Shown here in pieces: positions 22,577 to 32,311 of a DNA stretch of 64,000 nt. A program made the translations under genes and the position numbers. Source of the DNA: CAYULW01 sp964445815 (GTDB lineage Bacteria > Bacteroidota > Bacteroidia > Flavobacteriales_E > Vicingaceae); contig CAYULW010000010.1 of NCBI GenBank assembly GCA_964445815.1, positions 32,896 through 96,895 on the forward strand, in the 5' to 3' direction. The notes below the pieces were generated by a model. It saw only the letters and a program-made list of their open reading frames with translations, did no database searches and was not told where the DNA came from. Numbering within the stretch: the stretch's first letter is position 1; each line of letters starts with the position of its first letter.

Positions 22577-22622
22577 AAAATACTTGCTATTCACCTTATC
22601 ATTAATTTAAATAACTTGCAGC

Positions 22623-23549
22623 ATGTCAAAGTCAGAAATATCCAGATTAAATAGCATCAGCGATTTACATCGCTTTAACCAAATCCCCCCTCCTGAGCAC
22701 CCTTTAATCAGTTTGATTGATTACAGTTTAGTCAAACATACTGCCGACAATAACGAAATGAAATGGATACAAGGCTTTTACACCATTGCTTTAAAAAGAA
22801 ATGTGGTCGGTAAATATAGGTATGGGCAGCAATCATATGATTTTGATGAGGGCTTAATGACCTTCTTTTCTCCCGATCAGGTCATTTCTGTCCAGTTAAT
22901 GGAAGAAGATGCGACTACAAACATTCCCACCGGTTGGATATTGGCGATACATCCTGACTTTTTGTTTGGCACCTCACTAGCTAAAAAGATTAAGGACTAT
23001 CCTTTTTTTAATTATTCGGTCAGAGAAGCGCTGTTCTTATCAGAAAAAGAAGAGAGTACTATTGACGACATTCTTCAAAACATTAAGGGGGAATATCAGG
23101 CAAACATAGATCAGTTCAGTCAGCAGATAATCATTAGTCAATTGGAATTGCTGCTGAGTTATTCAGAGCGCTTTTATCAAAGACAATTCTTGACACGAAA
23201 ACCTTCTAATCATGAAGTGTTAAATCAATTAGAAGATCTGTTAGAAAGCAGTTTTAAAGAAAATAATGTTTCTTTAAATGGCTTACCATCAGTTCAGGAT
23301 ATTGCCCAAAACTTAAATTTGAGTTCCGACTATTTAAGCAGCCTTTTAAAAAGCTTAACAGGGCAATCCACTCAACAACACATTCACAACAAGCTGATTG
23401 AAAAAGCAAAAATTAAGCTGTCAACCACCAATTTATCTGTAAGTGAGATTGCCTTTACTCTTGGATTCGAGCACTCTCAGTCTTTTAGTAAGTTGTTTAA
23501 GTCAAAAACCGATCAAACACCAATGGAGTTTCGCTCATCATTTAACTAA
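22623..23549 (+). CDS. AraC-family transcriptional regulator
   Basis: A 308-residue regulator with an N-terminal cupin-like sensing region (about 40-190) and a C-terminal AraC double helix-turn-helix (about 215-306: SVQDIAQNLNLSSDYLSSLLKSLTGQS, VSEIAFTLGFEHSQSFSKLFKSKTDQTPMEFR). AraC proteins of this build commonly control an adjacent SDR or aldo-keto reductase, as here. Its stop codon's last base starts the following GNAT gene. Confidence 0.92.
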   Translation: MSKSEISRLNSISDLHRFNQIPPPEHPLISLIDYSLVKHTADNNEMKWIQGFYTIALKRNVVGKYRYGQQSYDFDEGLMTFFSPDQVISVQLMEEDATTNIPTGWILAIHPDFLFGTSLAKKIKDYPFFNYSVREALFLSEKEESTIDDILQNIKGEYQANIDQFSQQIIISQLELLLSYSERFYQRQFLTRKPSNHEVLNQLEDLLESSFKENNVSLNGLPSVQDIAQNLNLSSDYLSSLLKSLTGQSTQQHIHNKLIEKAKIKLSTTNLSVSEIAFTLGFEHSQSFSKLFKSKTDQTPMEFRSSFN

Positions 23550-24385
23550 TGATGGATATAAGAACACTTGAACATATTGAACTTAGTCAATTGCTTGAAG
23601 TATTTAATGCCTCTTTTGCCGACTATTTTGTACAAGTTCAACTCACAGCAGACCAACTTAAACGAAAAATCCTTAATGAAGGTATTGACCTTCAACTCTC
23701 CGTCGGGGCATTTAAAAATGATCAACTTGTTGCTTTTATTCTTCATGCTTACGGCCTTATCAATGACCAAAAAACAGTATATAATGCCGGTACGGGTGTA
23801 ATACCTATAGAACGAGGACAAAGCTTAAGCAAAAAGTTATATGCCTTTATATTGCCCAAACTAAGTAAAAAAGGAATTTCAAGATCAGTACTTGAAGTCA
23901 TCAGTAATAATCATAAAGCCATCAAAGTCTACCAGCATACTGGTTTTAAAATTTCTCGGGAGTTACCTTGTTTTAAAGGCCAACCGCCTGCAATCTCAAT
24001 GAATGAAAACATAGAAATTCACCAGATGAATGCTTTTAATTGGACTGAAATGAAAAGTTTCTGGGACTGGACTCCATCATGGCAGAATTCACCCGCAACA
24101 ATTGAAAAGTCTAAACCATTCAATCAATCCATTGCTTTAATCAAAGGTGGTAAAATGGTAGGCTATGCTATCTACAATTCTGAAAGTGGTAGAGTACACC
24201 AATTTGCTATACGTAAAGATCAGCGAAGACAAGGATTCGGAACGACCTTATTTGCATACATTAAACAGCAGGTCGATAGAGAGCTCTCAATTATTAATGT
24301 GGATGGAAGGGCAAGGGAAACACTTGATTTTATAAGAGCAATTGGTTTAAAGAATCATGTGACACAATTCGAGATGGAATTGTAA
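23549..24385 (+). CDS. Two-domain GNAT N-acetyltransferase
   Basis: A 278-residue protein made of two GNAT-like halves. The first (about 1-150) has NAGTGVIPIERGQSLSKKLY and VISNNHKAIKVYQHTGFK; the second (about 175-275) has VHQFAIRKDQRRQGFGTTLF, a complete acetyl-CoA motif A. Tandem GNATs often have one active half. Substrate unknown. It begins on the stop codon of the AraC gene; ATG 23552 is an alternative start. Confidence 0.85.
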   Translation: MMDIRTLEHIELSQLLEVFNASFADYFVQVQLTADQLKRKILNEGIDLQLSVGAFKNDQLVAFILHAYGLINDQKTVYNAGTGVIPIERGQSLSKKLYAFILPKLSKKGISRSVLEVISNNHKAIKVYQHTGFKISRELPCFKGQPPAISMNENIEIHQMNAFNWTEMKSFWDWTPSWQNSPATIEKSKPFNQSIALIKGGKMVGYAIYNSESGRVHQFAIRKDQRRQGFGTTLFAYIKQQVDRELSIINVDGRARETLDFIRAIGLKNHVTQFEMEL

Positions 24386-24540
24386 CTTTTCATTTGTACC
24401 ATTACTCAACAGCTTTATTTCGTACCAACCCAATTCTATGGTTTATAATATCAAAACATAAACCGTCATATTCTCACCTAATAATCCTAAAAATAACTTC
24501 TTTTTTACTAATATTGAAATACGCATATTGCTGTATTTTA

Positions 24541-27486
24541 ATGACTTCTAAACTAAACCGATACTTTCAATTTTGTATATGCCTATTCTTGATAGGGTCA
24601 CTAAAAGCACAGAGTATTACACCTGCATTCCGGAACTATACCACTAAAGATGGACTCCCTAGCTCTGAGGTGTTTCAAATCAAACAAGATCGTAATGGGT
24701 ATATATGGCTGGCTACCGACAATGGAATATCTCGTTTTAATGGTAACAGTTTTGAGAATTACACTTATCCTGAAGCCACCTGTTCAAGAACCTTTTTTGG
24801 AATATATGAAGACCAAAGCAAAAGAATATGGTTTTACTCTTACTCCGGTGAAATCAGCTATTTTGATTACAAGGACAAACGAATGCACTGTCCGACATTT
24901 AACGATCAACTTAGAAAGGTAAAAAATAAAAATTCCATCCTAAATGGATTATTTATTGAAGATGACACCCTATATACATTCGACTATGTTGGAGAAACAT
25001 ATAAAATAAATCTCCAAGACCAATCTGTCTCAATGTCCTATCCAAAAGATTCAGGAGTTATTATTATAGAATACAGTAATAAGCATCATATTTTTGGGCA
25101 TCGCTCTCATTCTACTGAAGACTGTTTTCTATTACTAGAGAAAGACAATGAAGAAGTAAGAGATGTTTTTTCTAACCTTAGCACATCAATTAGTTCTCTG
25201 CCATCATTTTCAAAGTATGGGGATTACTACTTTATCTCACTGCACGGCTACATCTATTCTTTTCATCCCAGAAAAGGGGTTGTTTCCAGATATAAGATAA
25301 GGCATAGCACGCAAAGTGTATATATAGATAAGGATGGACTACTTTGGGTTGGAGCATATCAAAACGGTGTCTTTGGATTTAATATAAAAGATGGAAAACT
25401 GTTGCTCAAATACAGGTTCCTAAATGAATACTCTGTAACAAGCATCTTAAAAGATAGAGATGGAGCCATGTGGTTTACCACACGTGAGAAGGGAGTGTTT
25501 TATACACCGCACCTATCAATCTCAAAATTAACACCATCCACAGATCACAAGGTTAACACAGACAATCCTGTTGTTTCGGTAACAAAAGGAGATTCTTGCA
25601 TCATCTTCAACAACTCCAAACATGAAATCATTAGGTTATCCATTAATAAAGATTCAGAAATCACTAAAATTGGTCAGGAGACTCAGGGATTCAAAAACCT
25701 CTTTTCTAACGGTTGCAGTTTTCATCCGCATCTTTCTGACCCTCCTGCTATAAAAGGGCTCGATACAATCAAAATAATTAAACCCGGCTCAAAATTAAAA
25801 ATAGAAGACATCCTTCATAAAGGAGATAAAGATTGGGGACTTTATATCTACAGTTCAAACTACTGTGTGTTTGAAAAGGAATCAAATTCCTTTGATAAAC
25901 TTCTTTTCACATTTGCAAAAGTCAAAGATGTCAGGCCAAGAATCTCTATTCTCAGCCCTAAACTAAATGTATATTATAGCGGCATTCATAATCTTTTCTA
26001 TTATGACTTTAAAACAAAGAAGCACCTCCAATTAGCAAAGACAGATCAGGAAAAGTTTGAAGTATCCTCCATCAGTCGTTTCAAAGGAGACACAGTTTGG
26101 GTAGCAACAAGAAACCGGGGTATCCTTTTAGTTCATAAAGATCAAATCTTAAAAGAGTTCAATCAAAAAAATGGATTTGATTTTGGGCTGTGCAATTACA
26201 TTAAATATGACTCATCTCAGCTTTTTATTTCGACAAGCAAAGGGATATTCAGGCTAAAAGAACCCTTTGGGAAATATGGGGTTGCACAATTAACAAAAGA
26301 TCATGGACTTGTTTCAAGCGAAATTTATTGCTCGGAAAGATTTGGCAAGCATCTGTATTTAGGGACTCCAAATGGGCTATGTATTATTGATACCTCTTTG
26401 TTTTCTAAACAAATTACCCCCCCCAATTGCATCATAGAGCAAATCACCTATAAGGATTCTAGCTTTTATACTTCCACCTTAACTGTCCCCTATAACTTTA
26501 ATGGAATTTCAATCTCTTTTTCGGCCAATTCCTTTAGCAACGCATTTAGTGTACCATACAGGTATCGTTTATCTAAAAGTTCTGAATGGACATACACAAA
26601 GGACTCCAAAGTCACCTTAAGCAATCTTAGTCCTAACATCTATACTTTTGAGATTCAGGCTGCAAATGCTAATAAGGTATGGGGAGATTCTACTGTATTA
26701 GAAATTAACGTCACCCCCCCTATCTGGCAAGCCAAGTGGTTTATTGTGTTGGTCATAATGGTTACAATAATACTAACCTACTTTATCTACATCTCCAGAA
26801 TAAAGCAGCTCAACAAAGAAAACAGACTGAAAAATGATCTACTGTACGCTCAAAACAGAGCTTTAAGTGCTCAAATGAACCCTCATTTTATTTTCAATTC
26901 TTTGAATTCAATTACGCATGGTTTGTTTGAGAACAACATACGTCAAAGTGTTTATTTCATTGGCAAATTTGCCAAATTGATGAGAACAGTATTTGAAAAC
27001 TCAGAAGAAATATTTGTTACCCTTACGGAAGAGCTTCAAGCGCTTAATACTTATCTGGAATTAGAGCGAGTAAGGCTAGGTAAAAAGCTGGAATATCAGA
27101 TTAAAACAGATTCCGGAATAGACAAAGAACGCGTATACGTTCCGGCACTCCTACTTCAACCCTTTGCAGAAAATGCAATATGGCATGGAATTGCCCCAAA
27201 AAAAGAAGGAGGCCGAGTTGAAATTTTAATCAAGCAACAAAAAGACTACTTAAGCATAGAAATAAAAGATAATGGAATAGGCATAGGAAATAATCCTTTA
27301 ACTAAGAAAAAGAGCATGAAAAGGTCAGCCATAAGAACGACTTTAGAACGTATAAAACTAATAGAAAGATTGTACCAAAGAAAAATAAAATTGAGATTTA
27401 CTACCTTGAAAGTAGGCAACTTAACTACAGGTACAAGCGTCTTGATAACGATCCCCTTAATCTCTAACAAACCTATAATCAAATGA
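24541..27486 (+). CDS. Ligand-sensing histidine kinase (Reg_prop/Y_Y_Y/LytS type)
   Basis: A 981-residue membrane sensor kinase. A signal peptide (FQFCICLFLIGSLKAQ) is followed by a two-component-regulator propeller (about 25-640; repeats such as DRNGYIWLATDNGISRFNG and DKDGLLWVGAYQNGVFGFN), a Y_Y_Y domain, one membrane helix (about 733-751), and a LytS-type kinase with QMNPHFIFNSLNS (His about 782), LLLQPFAENAIWHG and EIKDNGIGIG. In Bacteroidota this propeller form usually senses an extracellular ligand. I reject an in-frame TTG at 24394, because ATG 24541 starts the signal peptide. The response regulator overlaps its end (ATGA). Confidence 0.92.
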   Translation: MTSKLNRYFQFCICLFLIGSLKAQSITPAFRNYTTKDGLPSSEVFQIKQDRNGYIWLATDNGISRFNGNSFENYTYPEATCSRTFFGIYEDQSKRIWFYSYSGEISYFDYKDKRMHCPTFNDQLRKVKNKNSILNGLFIEDDTLYTFDYVGETYKINLQDQSVSMSYPKDSGVIIIEYSNKHHIFGHRSHSTEDCFLLLEKDNEEVRDVFSNLSTSISSLPSFSKYGDYYFISLHGYIYSFHPRKGVVSRYKIRHSTQSVYIDKDGLLWVGAYQNGVFGFNIKDGKLLLKYRFLNEYSVTSILKDRDGAMWFTTREKGVFYTPHLSISKLTPSTDHKVNTDNPVVSVTKGDSCIIFNNSKHEIIRLSINKDSEITKIGQETQGFKNLFSNGCSFHPHLSDPPAIKGLDTIKIIKPGSKLKIEDILHKGDKDWGLYIYSSNYCVFEKESNSFDKLLFTFAKVKDVRPRISILSPKLNVYYSGIHNLFYYDFKTKKHLQLAKTDQEKFEVSSISRFKGDTVWVATRNRGILLVHKDQILKEFNQKNGFDFGLCNYIKYDSSQLFISTSKGIFRLKEPFGKYGVAQLTKDHGLVSSEIYCSERFGKHLYLGTPNGLCIIDTSLFSKQITPPNCIIEQITYKDSSFYTSTLTVPYNFNGISISFSANSFSNAFSVPYRYRLSKSSEWTYTKDSKVTLSNLSPNIYTFEIQAANANKVWGDSTVLEINVTPPIWQAKWFIVLVIMVTIILTYFIYISRIKQLNKENRLKNDLLYAQNRALSAQMNPHFIFNSLNSITHGLFENNIRQSVYFIGKFAKLMRTVFENSEEIFVTLTEELQALNTYLELERVRLGKKLEYQIKTDSGIDKERVYVPALLLQPFAENAIWHGIAPKKEGGRVEILIKQQKDYLSIEIKDNGIGIGNNPLTKKKSMKRSAIRTTLERIKLIERLYQRKIKLRFTTLKVGNLTTGTSVLITIPLISNKPIIK

Positions 27487-28211
27487 ATGCACTAATTATT
27501 GATGATGAAGTCTTCGCCATTAAAAACCTAACATCCATTTTAAAACTATTTGATCCCGAAATTAATATTATTGATACTGCCTCATCGGTTGAAGAAGGAG
27601 TCGAAAAGATAAACCATTTAAAACCGGATTTATTATTCCTTGATATTGAAATGCCGGATGGTAAAGGTTTTGAGGTCATAGAAAAAAGCAAGTTCAAAGA
27701 CTATCAGGTTATTTTTGTAACGGCTTACGGTCAATATGCTATCAAGGCATTAAGAATGAATGCTTTGGATTACATCACCAAACCAGTAGATCCTGATGAC
27801 TTGATGAACGCATTAGCAAAGGCTAAAGAGCAAGTCTCAAAAAACAATCTACCAAATCTGGAACATTTAATTGAATCGCATAGAAAAGGGAAGTTTGACA
27901 AATTAGCAGTTCCTACATCAAGAGGTTTAAAGTATATAGATTTGGATCAAATTATCAGACTCCAGTCATCAAGTAACTATACAACAATTCATACTAATAA
28001 CGGTAAATCTACAATGGTTTCCAAGACTCTTAAGTTTTATGATCAAACCTTAAAAGATGATGGTTTTATCAGGGTACATCAATCGCACTTGATTAATCAA
28101 AAATACATTTCAGAATTTCATCGTGGTGATGGAAGTTACCTCATACTAAGCAATAAAGAAAAGGTTCCTGTTAGCAAGTCAAGAAGAACTATAGTTAGTC
28201 ATTTATCATGA
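27483..28211 (+). CDS. LytTR-family response regulator
   Basis: A 242-residue regulator paired with the upstream kinase by a 4-bp overlap. The receiver domain (1-120) has the acidic pair IIDDE, phospho-acceptor Asp54 in LFLDIEMPDG, Thr/Ala in VTAYGQYAIKA and Lys in ITKPVD. The C-terminal LytTR DNA-binding domain (about 145-240) shows IRLQSSSNYTTIHTNNGK and FIRVHQSHLINQKYI. The targets are unknown; the nearest downstream gene is a T9SS PKD protein after a 355-nt gap. Confidence 0.94.
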   Translation: MNALIIDDEVFAIKNLTSILKLFDPEINIIDTASSVEEGVEKINHLKPDLLFLDIEMPDGKGFEVIEKSKFKDYQVIFVTAYGQYAIKALRMNALDYITKPVDPDDLMNALAKAKEQVSKNNLPNLEHLIESHRKGKFDKLAVPTSRGLKYIDLDQIIRLQSSSNYTTIHTNNGKSTMVSKTLKFYDQTLKDDGFIRVHQSHLINQKYISEFHRGDGSYLILSNKEKVPVSKSRRTIVSHLS

Positions 28212-28566
28212 ACTGAAAGCTGATAAACATCACATGCGGCTTTGCTCTAAAAAAACAGACTCGTCTGCCACAATTGCCTTGACTAAAAAAGAAGTTTAAG
28301 CAATTGATTTGACCCCCTGTTTAAGCTTCTAGAAGTACAAAACCGGATGACGCTCGTCAGTAGAATTTCATGTTTATAGAGTCCTGAACGTTGATATTGA
28401 CAGTATCATTCAGACAAAACCACAAACCACTTATAAATAGACACTTAAATAAATAATAAAAGAATGGGACAGAATAATAATTCAAATGGACTAAATACTC
28501 ATTAGTCATTTTTCTCTTTTCATTTTACATGGAACTTTCAGGTATTAATCATTAAAACCTAGTATT
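28212..28566. other. Intergenic region without a gene
   Basis: 355 nt. I see no RNA gene or credible reading frame. Short imperfect inverted repeats occur (for example GATATTGACAGTATC near 28393), and the last part is AT-rich, so this probably holds the promoter of the PKD gene, perhaps with LytTR binding sites that I cannot identify. Confidence 0.4.
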
Positions 28567-29874
28567 ATGAAAAATTTAAAAAAATTGCTTTTGATCGCTT
28601 TTTTAGGAACACTATCTATACACCTGAGAGCTGAACCATGTAGCTGTAGCGATTATGCTATATTTAATGGTCTTAACGTCCCCTTCATGTATGGACTTAG
28701 CCAAGCAAACTTCAATGGTGGATTTAATTTTGTAACCTGTAATGAAGGAACGGTGACATTCACATGGGATTTTGGAGATGGAACCACCTATACACATACT
28801 GATAATGGAACGTACAATTCTTCCACGGGAACAACTTATTCTACAAGCTCTAATCATACTTATTCCTCCAGCGGAACCTATCAGGTATGTCTTACAATAA
28901 GCTATAGTTTCACACATCCAATGTCAGGTGCTCAAGATAACTGTAGTACCACAAATTGCATAACTATAACTGTAGATCATCCATGTGATTTAGAGGCAGA
29001 TTTTCAACCTTTAGTGTTTGATCCTAAAGTGCGCTTTGTTGATGATAGCAGACTTATTAACCCTGAGGCGGAAATAGTCTCTCAACTTTGGACCATTAAC
29101 GGAGAAACATTTACTGGCAATTTTGTCGATTATACCTTTAGTAGCCCAGGTACTTATGAGGCATGTTTAGTTGTTACTGCCATTAATCGCTCCACCGGAG
29201 ATTGTTGTATTGATTCAATCTGCAAAGAGGTAACAATCACCAGCCAGCCAGAAGCATGTGCACTAGACCCCGGTTTCTCATTCTCTTGCTATACCGATGA
29301 CTGTATTTTCAAATTCTCTGGTTCTTCCGGAAATTCAAATAGAAATATAACTACGTGGTTCTGGAATTTTGGAGATGGCAGAACCGGTCAGGGACAGAAT
29401 ATTTTTCACACCTATACCAACCCCGGTACGTATGATGTCTGTTTAACTGTAATCGGGCAAGATGGCGGAGAATGTTGCTATGAAGAATATTGCAGAACCA
29501 TCACCTTCAATTGCAATGGCATTGATCTCTTATCATTGCCAAACTGTGATCCCGGTCAAGGTGGGGGTAGCGGCGCTTCTTCTAGAACGAAATTGGAAAC
29601 CATCGAGATAAACAATGAAATAAACATGGTAAAAGTCTTTCCTAACCCTTCAACCGATCAGGTCAATCTTGAAATTGATGTCACTCAGGAGCAATCTGTT
29701 TCAATTGAACTGATTGACATATCAGGAAAGCGAATCTCATTGGTTCAAGGTTTACAAGTGAAAAAAGGCAAATCAAGAACAGTGGTTAATCTTGATCATG
29801 TTCCGGCAGGCATTTATACCTTGTCTACCACAGGTGAAACATTTTATGAATCTGATAAGCTCATTATCAAATAA
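28567..29874 (+). CDS. PKD-domain secreted protein with T9SS sorting domain
   Basis: A 435-residue exported protein. After a signal peptide (LLLIAFLGTLSIHLRAEP) come three PKD-like domains with FTWDFGDGTTYTH, VSQLWTINGETFTG and WFWNFGDGRTGQGQ, each closing in a GTYxxCLxV strand; the many Cys residues suggest disulfides. The last 80 residues are a type A T9SS sorting domain (VKVFPNPSTDQVNLEI, SIELIDISGKRI, VPAGIYTL, KLIIK). It should be delivered to the cell surface or medium. It follows the two-component genes in the same direction and may be controlled by them. Confidence 0.88.
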   Translation: MKNLKKLLLIAFLGTLSIHLRAEPCSCSDYAIFNGLNVPFMYGLSQANFNGGFNFVTCNEGTVTFTWDFGDGTTYTHTDNGTYNSSTGTTYSTSSNHTYSSSGTYQVCLTISYSFTHPMSGAQDNCSTTNCITITVDHPCDLEADFQPLVFDPKVRFVDDSRLINPEAEIVSQLWTINGETFTGNFVDYTFSSPGTYEACLVVTAINRSTGDCCIDSICKEVTITSQPEACALDPGFSFSCYTDDCIFKFSGSSGNSNRNITTWFWNFGDGRTGQGQNIFHTYTNPGTYDVCLTVIGQDGGECCYEEYCRTITFNCNGIDLLSLPNCDPGQGGGSGASSRTKLETIEINNEINMVKVFPNPSTDQVNLEIDVTQEQSVSIELIDISGKRISLVQGLQVKKGKSRTVVNLDHVPAGIYTLSTTGETFYESDKLIIK

Positions 29875-29892
29875 GCATAACCAACTTAATGG

Positions 29893-29924
29893 AAAAAGAG
29901 CAGTACTTCTACTGCTCTTTTTTA
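29893..29924 (+). terminator. Terminator after the PKD protein gene
   Basis: AAAAAGAGCAGTA (29893-29905) pairs perfectly with TACTGCTCTTTTT (29910-29922) around CTTC, followed by further Ts. Confidence 0.9.
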
Positions 29925-29976
29925 TTGCACAAATAATGACCAAGCAGCTGTAAGAAATTTTCTTAATCTTTGTTCC

Positions 29977-32214
29977 ATGCGTTTATTACTTGCATTTTCC
30001 TTCGCTATTTCCTGCTTGGTTTGTTTCGCAAATCATGAGCGGGAATTAAAAAACATCGATGCATTTTCTAGACTCTATGGTTATGTCCGCTACTTTCATC
30101 CCAGCAATGAAGCACATGGACTCAACTGGAACAAATTTGCGACCTATGGCATTGAAGAAGTTAGGAATGCAAAGTCAGATAAAGAATTGATTGAAAGATT
30201 AAATACGCTCTTCTTACCGGTAGCACCATCTATCTGGATTGGAACGGATACAAGCATTGCTAAAGTGAATCATTTGCCCCCTTCAGTGGAAGCTTATGAC
30301 ATTACATATTGGCAACATGAAGGCATAGGCTTTGGTATGCAAAACCCAAATAAAAAACCATACATCAGTCGTAGAATTGGGATCAAAACGGATTATACTA
30401 GTACTGATTTTGGCAATCTGATGTATCAAATAGAGGCCAACAAGTTCTTAGGAAAACAATTTAGATATAGTGCATCTGTTAAGTGTGCTAAAAACATGAG
30501 TGGGAAAGCCTACTTATGGTCACGTGTAGATTTAAAAAAAGGCGGCTTAGGGTTCTTCGACAACATGAGTGACCGTCCGATTAGCTCGGAAAAATGGCAA
30601 CATTATTCCATAGAAGGCAGTATTGATTCAAATGCCCTTTATCTTAATTTGGGCTGCCTCTTGTCAGGCAATGGTAAAATATTTCTAGATAATGTTCACT
30701 TAGAGATTAAAAATGGTGAAAAATGGGAAGAAATTGAGATCAAACAAGCCGGATTTGAAACAGGGCATCTGAATAATAAACCCGGAGGTGAGACTTGGAT
30801 AGGAAAAGGGAAAGGTTATGAATTTGATATTTCCGAAAAAGAGGCGATAAAAGGGAAGAAATCTGCAAAAATTGAATTTACGGGCTCTGCAAGTACTGTT
30901 AAAACAATTGAGCATTTGTTTGACATGGATGAAGCACAAATTCATCTTTTCAAAAAGGAACTAGTTGATGATATTCACCTATGGATGCCATTAAAATTAT
31001 ACCACAAGGAAGGCATAACTTATCCATATTCCAAATCACTCAAAGGTTTAAATGAGCAACTCCATGCATTCAAACCGAACGATGAATTGCTGTCCAATAC
31101 CATTATCCTATATAACCTGATTCAGCATTTTTATCCCTATAAAGACCTTATTAAAGTTGACTGGCATGAGCAATTCTTAAAGACGGTTGCTAATATCTTG
31201 GACAGCACCACGATTCAAAATAGCATTCCAATGCTTGAAAAGATGGTTGCTTCATTAAATGATGGACACATTGGTATCTATGGAAAAAATAAAGCATACC
31301 ATGTTCCGAGTATAACTTGGGAATGGATAGAGGGCAAACTGATTATTACCCATGTGCTGGATACTAACATCAACCTAAAAGTAGGTGATGAAGTTCTGAA
31401 GATTGAAGACGCACATGCCAAACGTTTCTTCGATTCTACCATGCAATACATTTCTGCCTCTACATATGGCAACAGACTATACAAAGCTCAGCGAAGAACA
31501 CTTTTCGGCGTGAAAGACAGCAGGATGGAGATTAAAACATCAAACGGTAAAATCAATTTAACCAGAGAAACCTCCTATTGGGAACAAGCCAAAACCATTC
31601 GTCATCAAAAGGAACAATTCCAGAAAATAAACCCAGACCTTATCTATCTAAACCTCGACTTGATCTCAGCTGACTCTATTGTTTCCCTATTACCCGAATT
31701 AGAAAAGGCCAAAGGAATTATCTGCGATTTAAGAGGTTATCCGAATGGTAATCATATACTCATTGAGCATTTACTGAAAGAAAAAGACACCAATACCACA
31801 TGGATGCAAATTCCGCGGTTCGTGTTTCCGGATCAGCAAAACCTTCAAGGCTATCGAACAGTAGGATGGGAATTATCACCGGCCAAACCCTATCTTGGAG
31901 ACAAGAATGTGGTTTTTATAAGCGATGCTTCTGCCATCAGTTATGCAGAAAGTTATATGGGATTCATTGAAGGTTACCAATTGGCCACTATTGTCGGGCA
32001 GCATACTGCCGGAACAAATGGAAATGTAAATACCATATTTTTAAATGATGGTCTAAGTTTTAGATATACAGGAATGCGTGTTTTTAAACACAATGGACAA
32101 TTGCTTTATGGTCGTGGTATAACTCCAGCCATCAAAATAGAGAAATCAGTAAGAGGAATCAAAGATGGGAAAGACGAGTATCTGCAGAAAGCCATTGAAG
32201 TCGCCACACAATAA
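29977..32214 (+). CDS. S41-family peptidase (C-terminal processing protease-like)
   Basis: A 745-residue exported protein. Signal peptide LLLAFSFAISCLVCFA, then an N-terminal helical/jelly-roll part (about 20-320, with a WSRVDLKKGGLGFFDNMSD carbohydrate-binding-like segment), a PDZ-like stretch (VLDTNINLKVGDEVLKIEDA) and a C-terminal S41 core with ICDLRGYPNG, FISDASAISYAESYMGF (the likely catalytic Ser in ASAIS) and GQHTAGTNGNVN. Function is probably turnover of an extracytoplasmic protein. The start is the first ATG, 10 nt after a near -7 box (TAATCTTTG). Confidence 0.82.
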   Translation: MRLLLAFSFAISCLVCFANHERELKNIDAFSRLYGYVRYFHPSNEAHGLNWNKFATYGIEEVRNAKSDKELIERLNTLFLPVAPSIWIGTDTSIAKVNHLPPSVEAYDITYWQHEGIGFGMQNPNKKPYISRRIGIKTDYTSTDFGNLMYQIEANKFLGKQFRYSASVKCAKNMSGKAYLWSRVDLKKGGLGFFDNMSDRPISSEKWQHYSIEGSIDSNALYLNLGCLLSGNGKIFLDNVHLEIKNGEKWEEIEIKQAGFETGHLNNKPGGETWIGKGKGYEFDISEKEAIKGKKSAKIEFTGSASTVKTIEHLFDMDEAQIHLFKKELVDDIHLWMPLKLYHKEGITYPYSKSLKGLNEQLHAFKPNDELLSNTIILYNLIQHFYPYKDLIKVDWHEQFLKTVANILDSTTIQNSIPMLEKMVASLNDGHIGIYGKNKAYHVPSITWEWIEGKLIITHVLDTNINLKVGDEVLKIEDAHAKRFFDSTMQYISASTYGNRLYKAQRRTLFGVKDSRMEIKTSNGKINLTRETSYWEQAKTIRHQKEQFQKINPDLIYLNLDLISADSIVSLLPELEKAKGIICDLRGYPNGNHILIEHLLKEKDTNTTWMQIPRFVFPDQQNLQGYRTVGWELSPAKPYLGDKNVVFISDASAISYAESYMGFIEGYQLATIVGQHTAGTNGNVNTIFLNDGLSFRYTGMRVFKHNGQLLYGRGITPAIKIEKSVRGIKDGKDEYLQKAIEVATQ

Positions 32215-32311
32215 ACTCAGGTTGGTTCTAAATCTATTCTAAAACAAACAGTATTGCTTTTATATTGCAGATTGCATTTAAAGAATAGTTTTTATATCTT
32301 CATCCACCGCA

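Noticed and set aside
24394..24540. 49-residue N-terminal extension of the histidine kinase.
   Set aside because: It starts with TTG and precedes a good signal peptide at ATG 24541.
28380..28420. Inverted-repeat-like GATATTGACAGTATC region as a riboswitch or operator.
   Set aside because: The match is short and imperfect, with no supporting structure around it.
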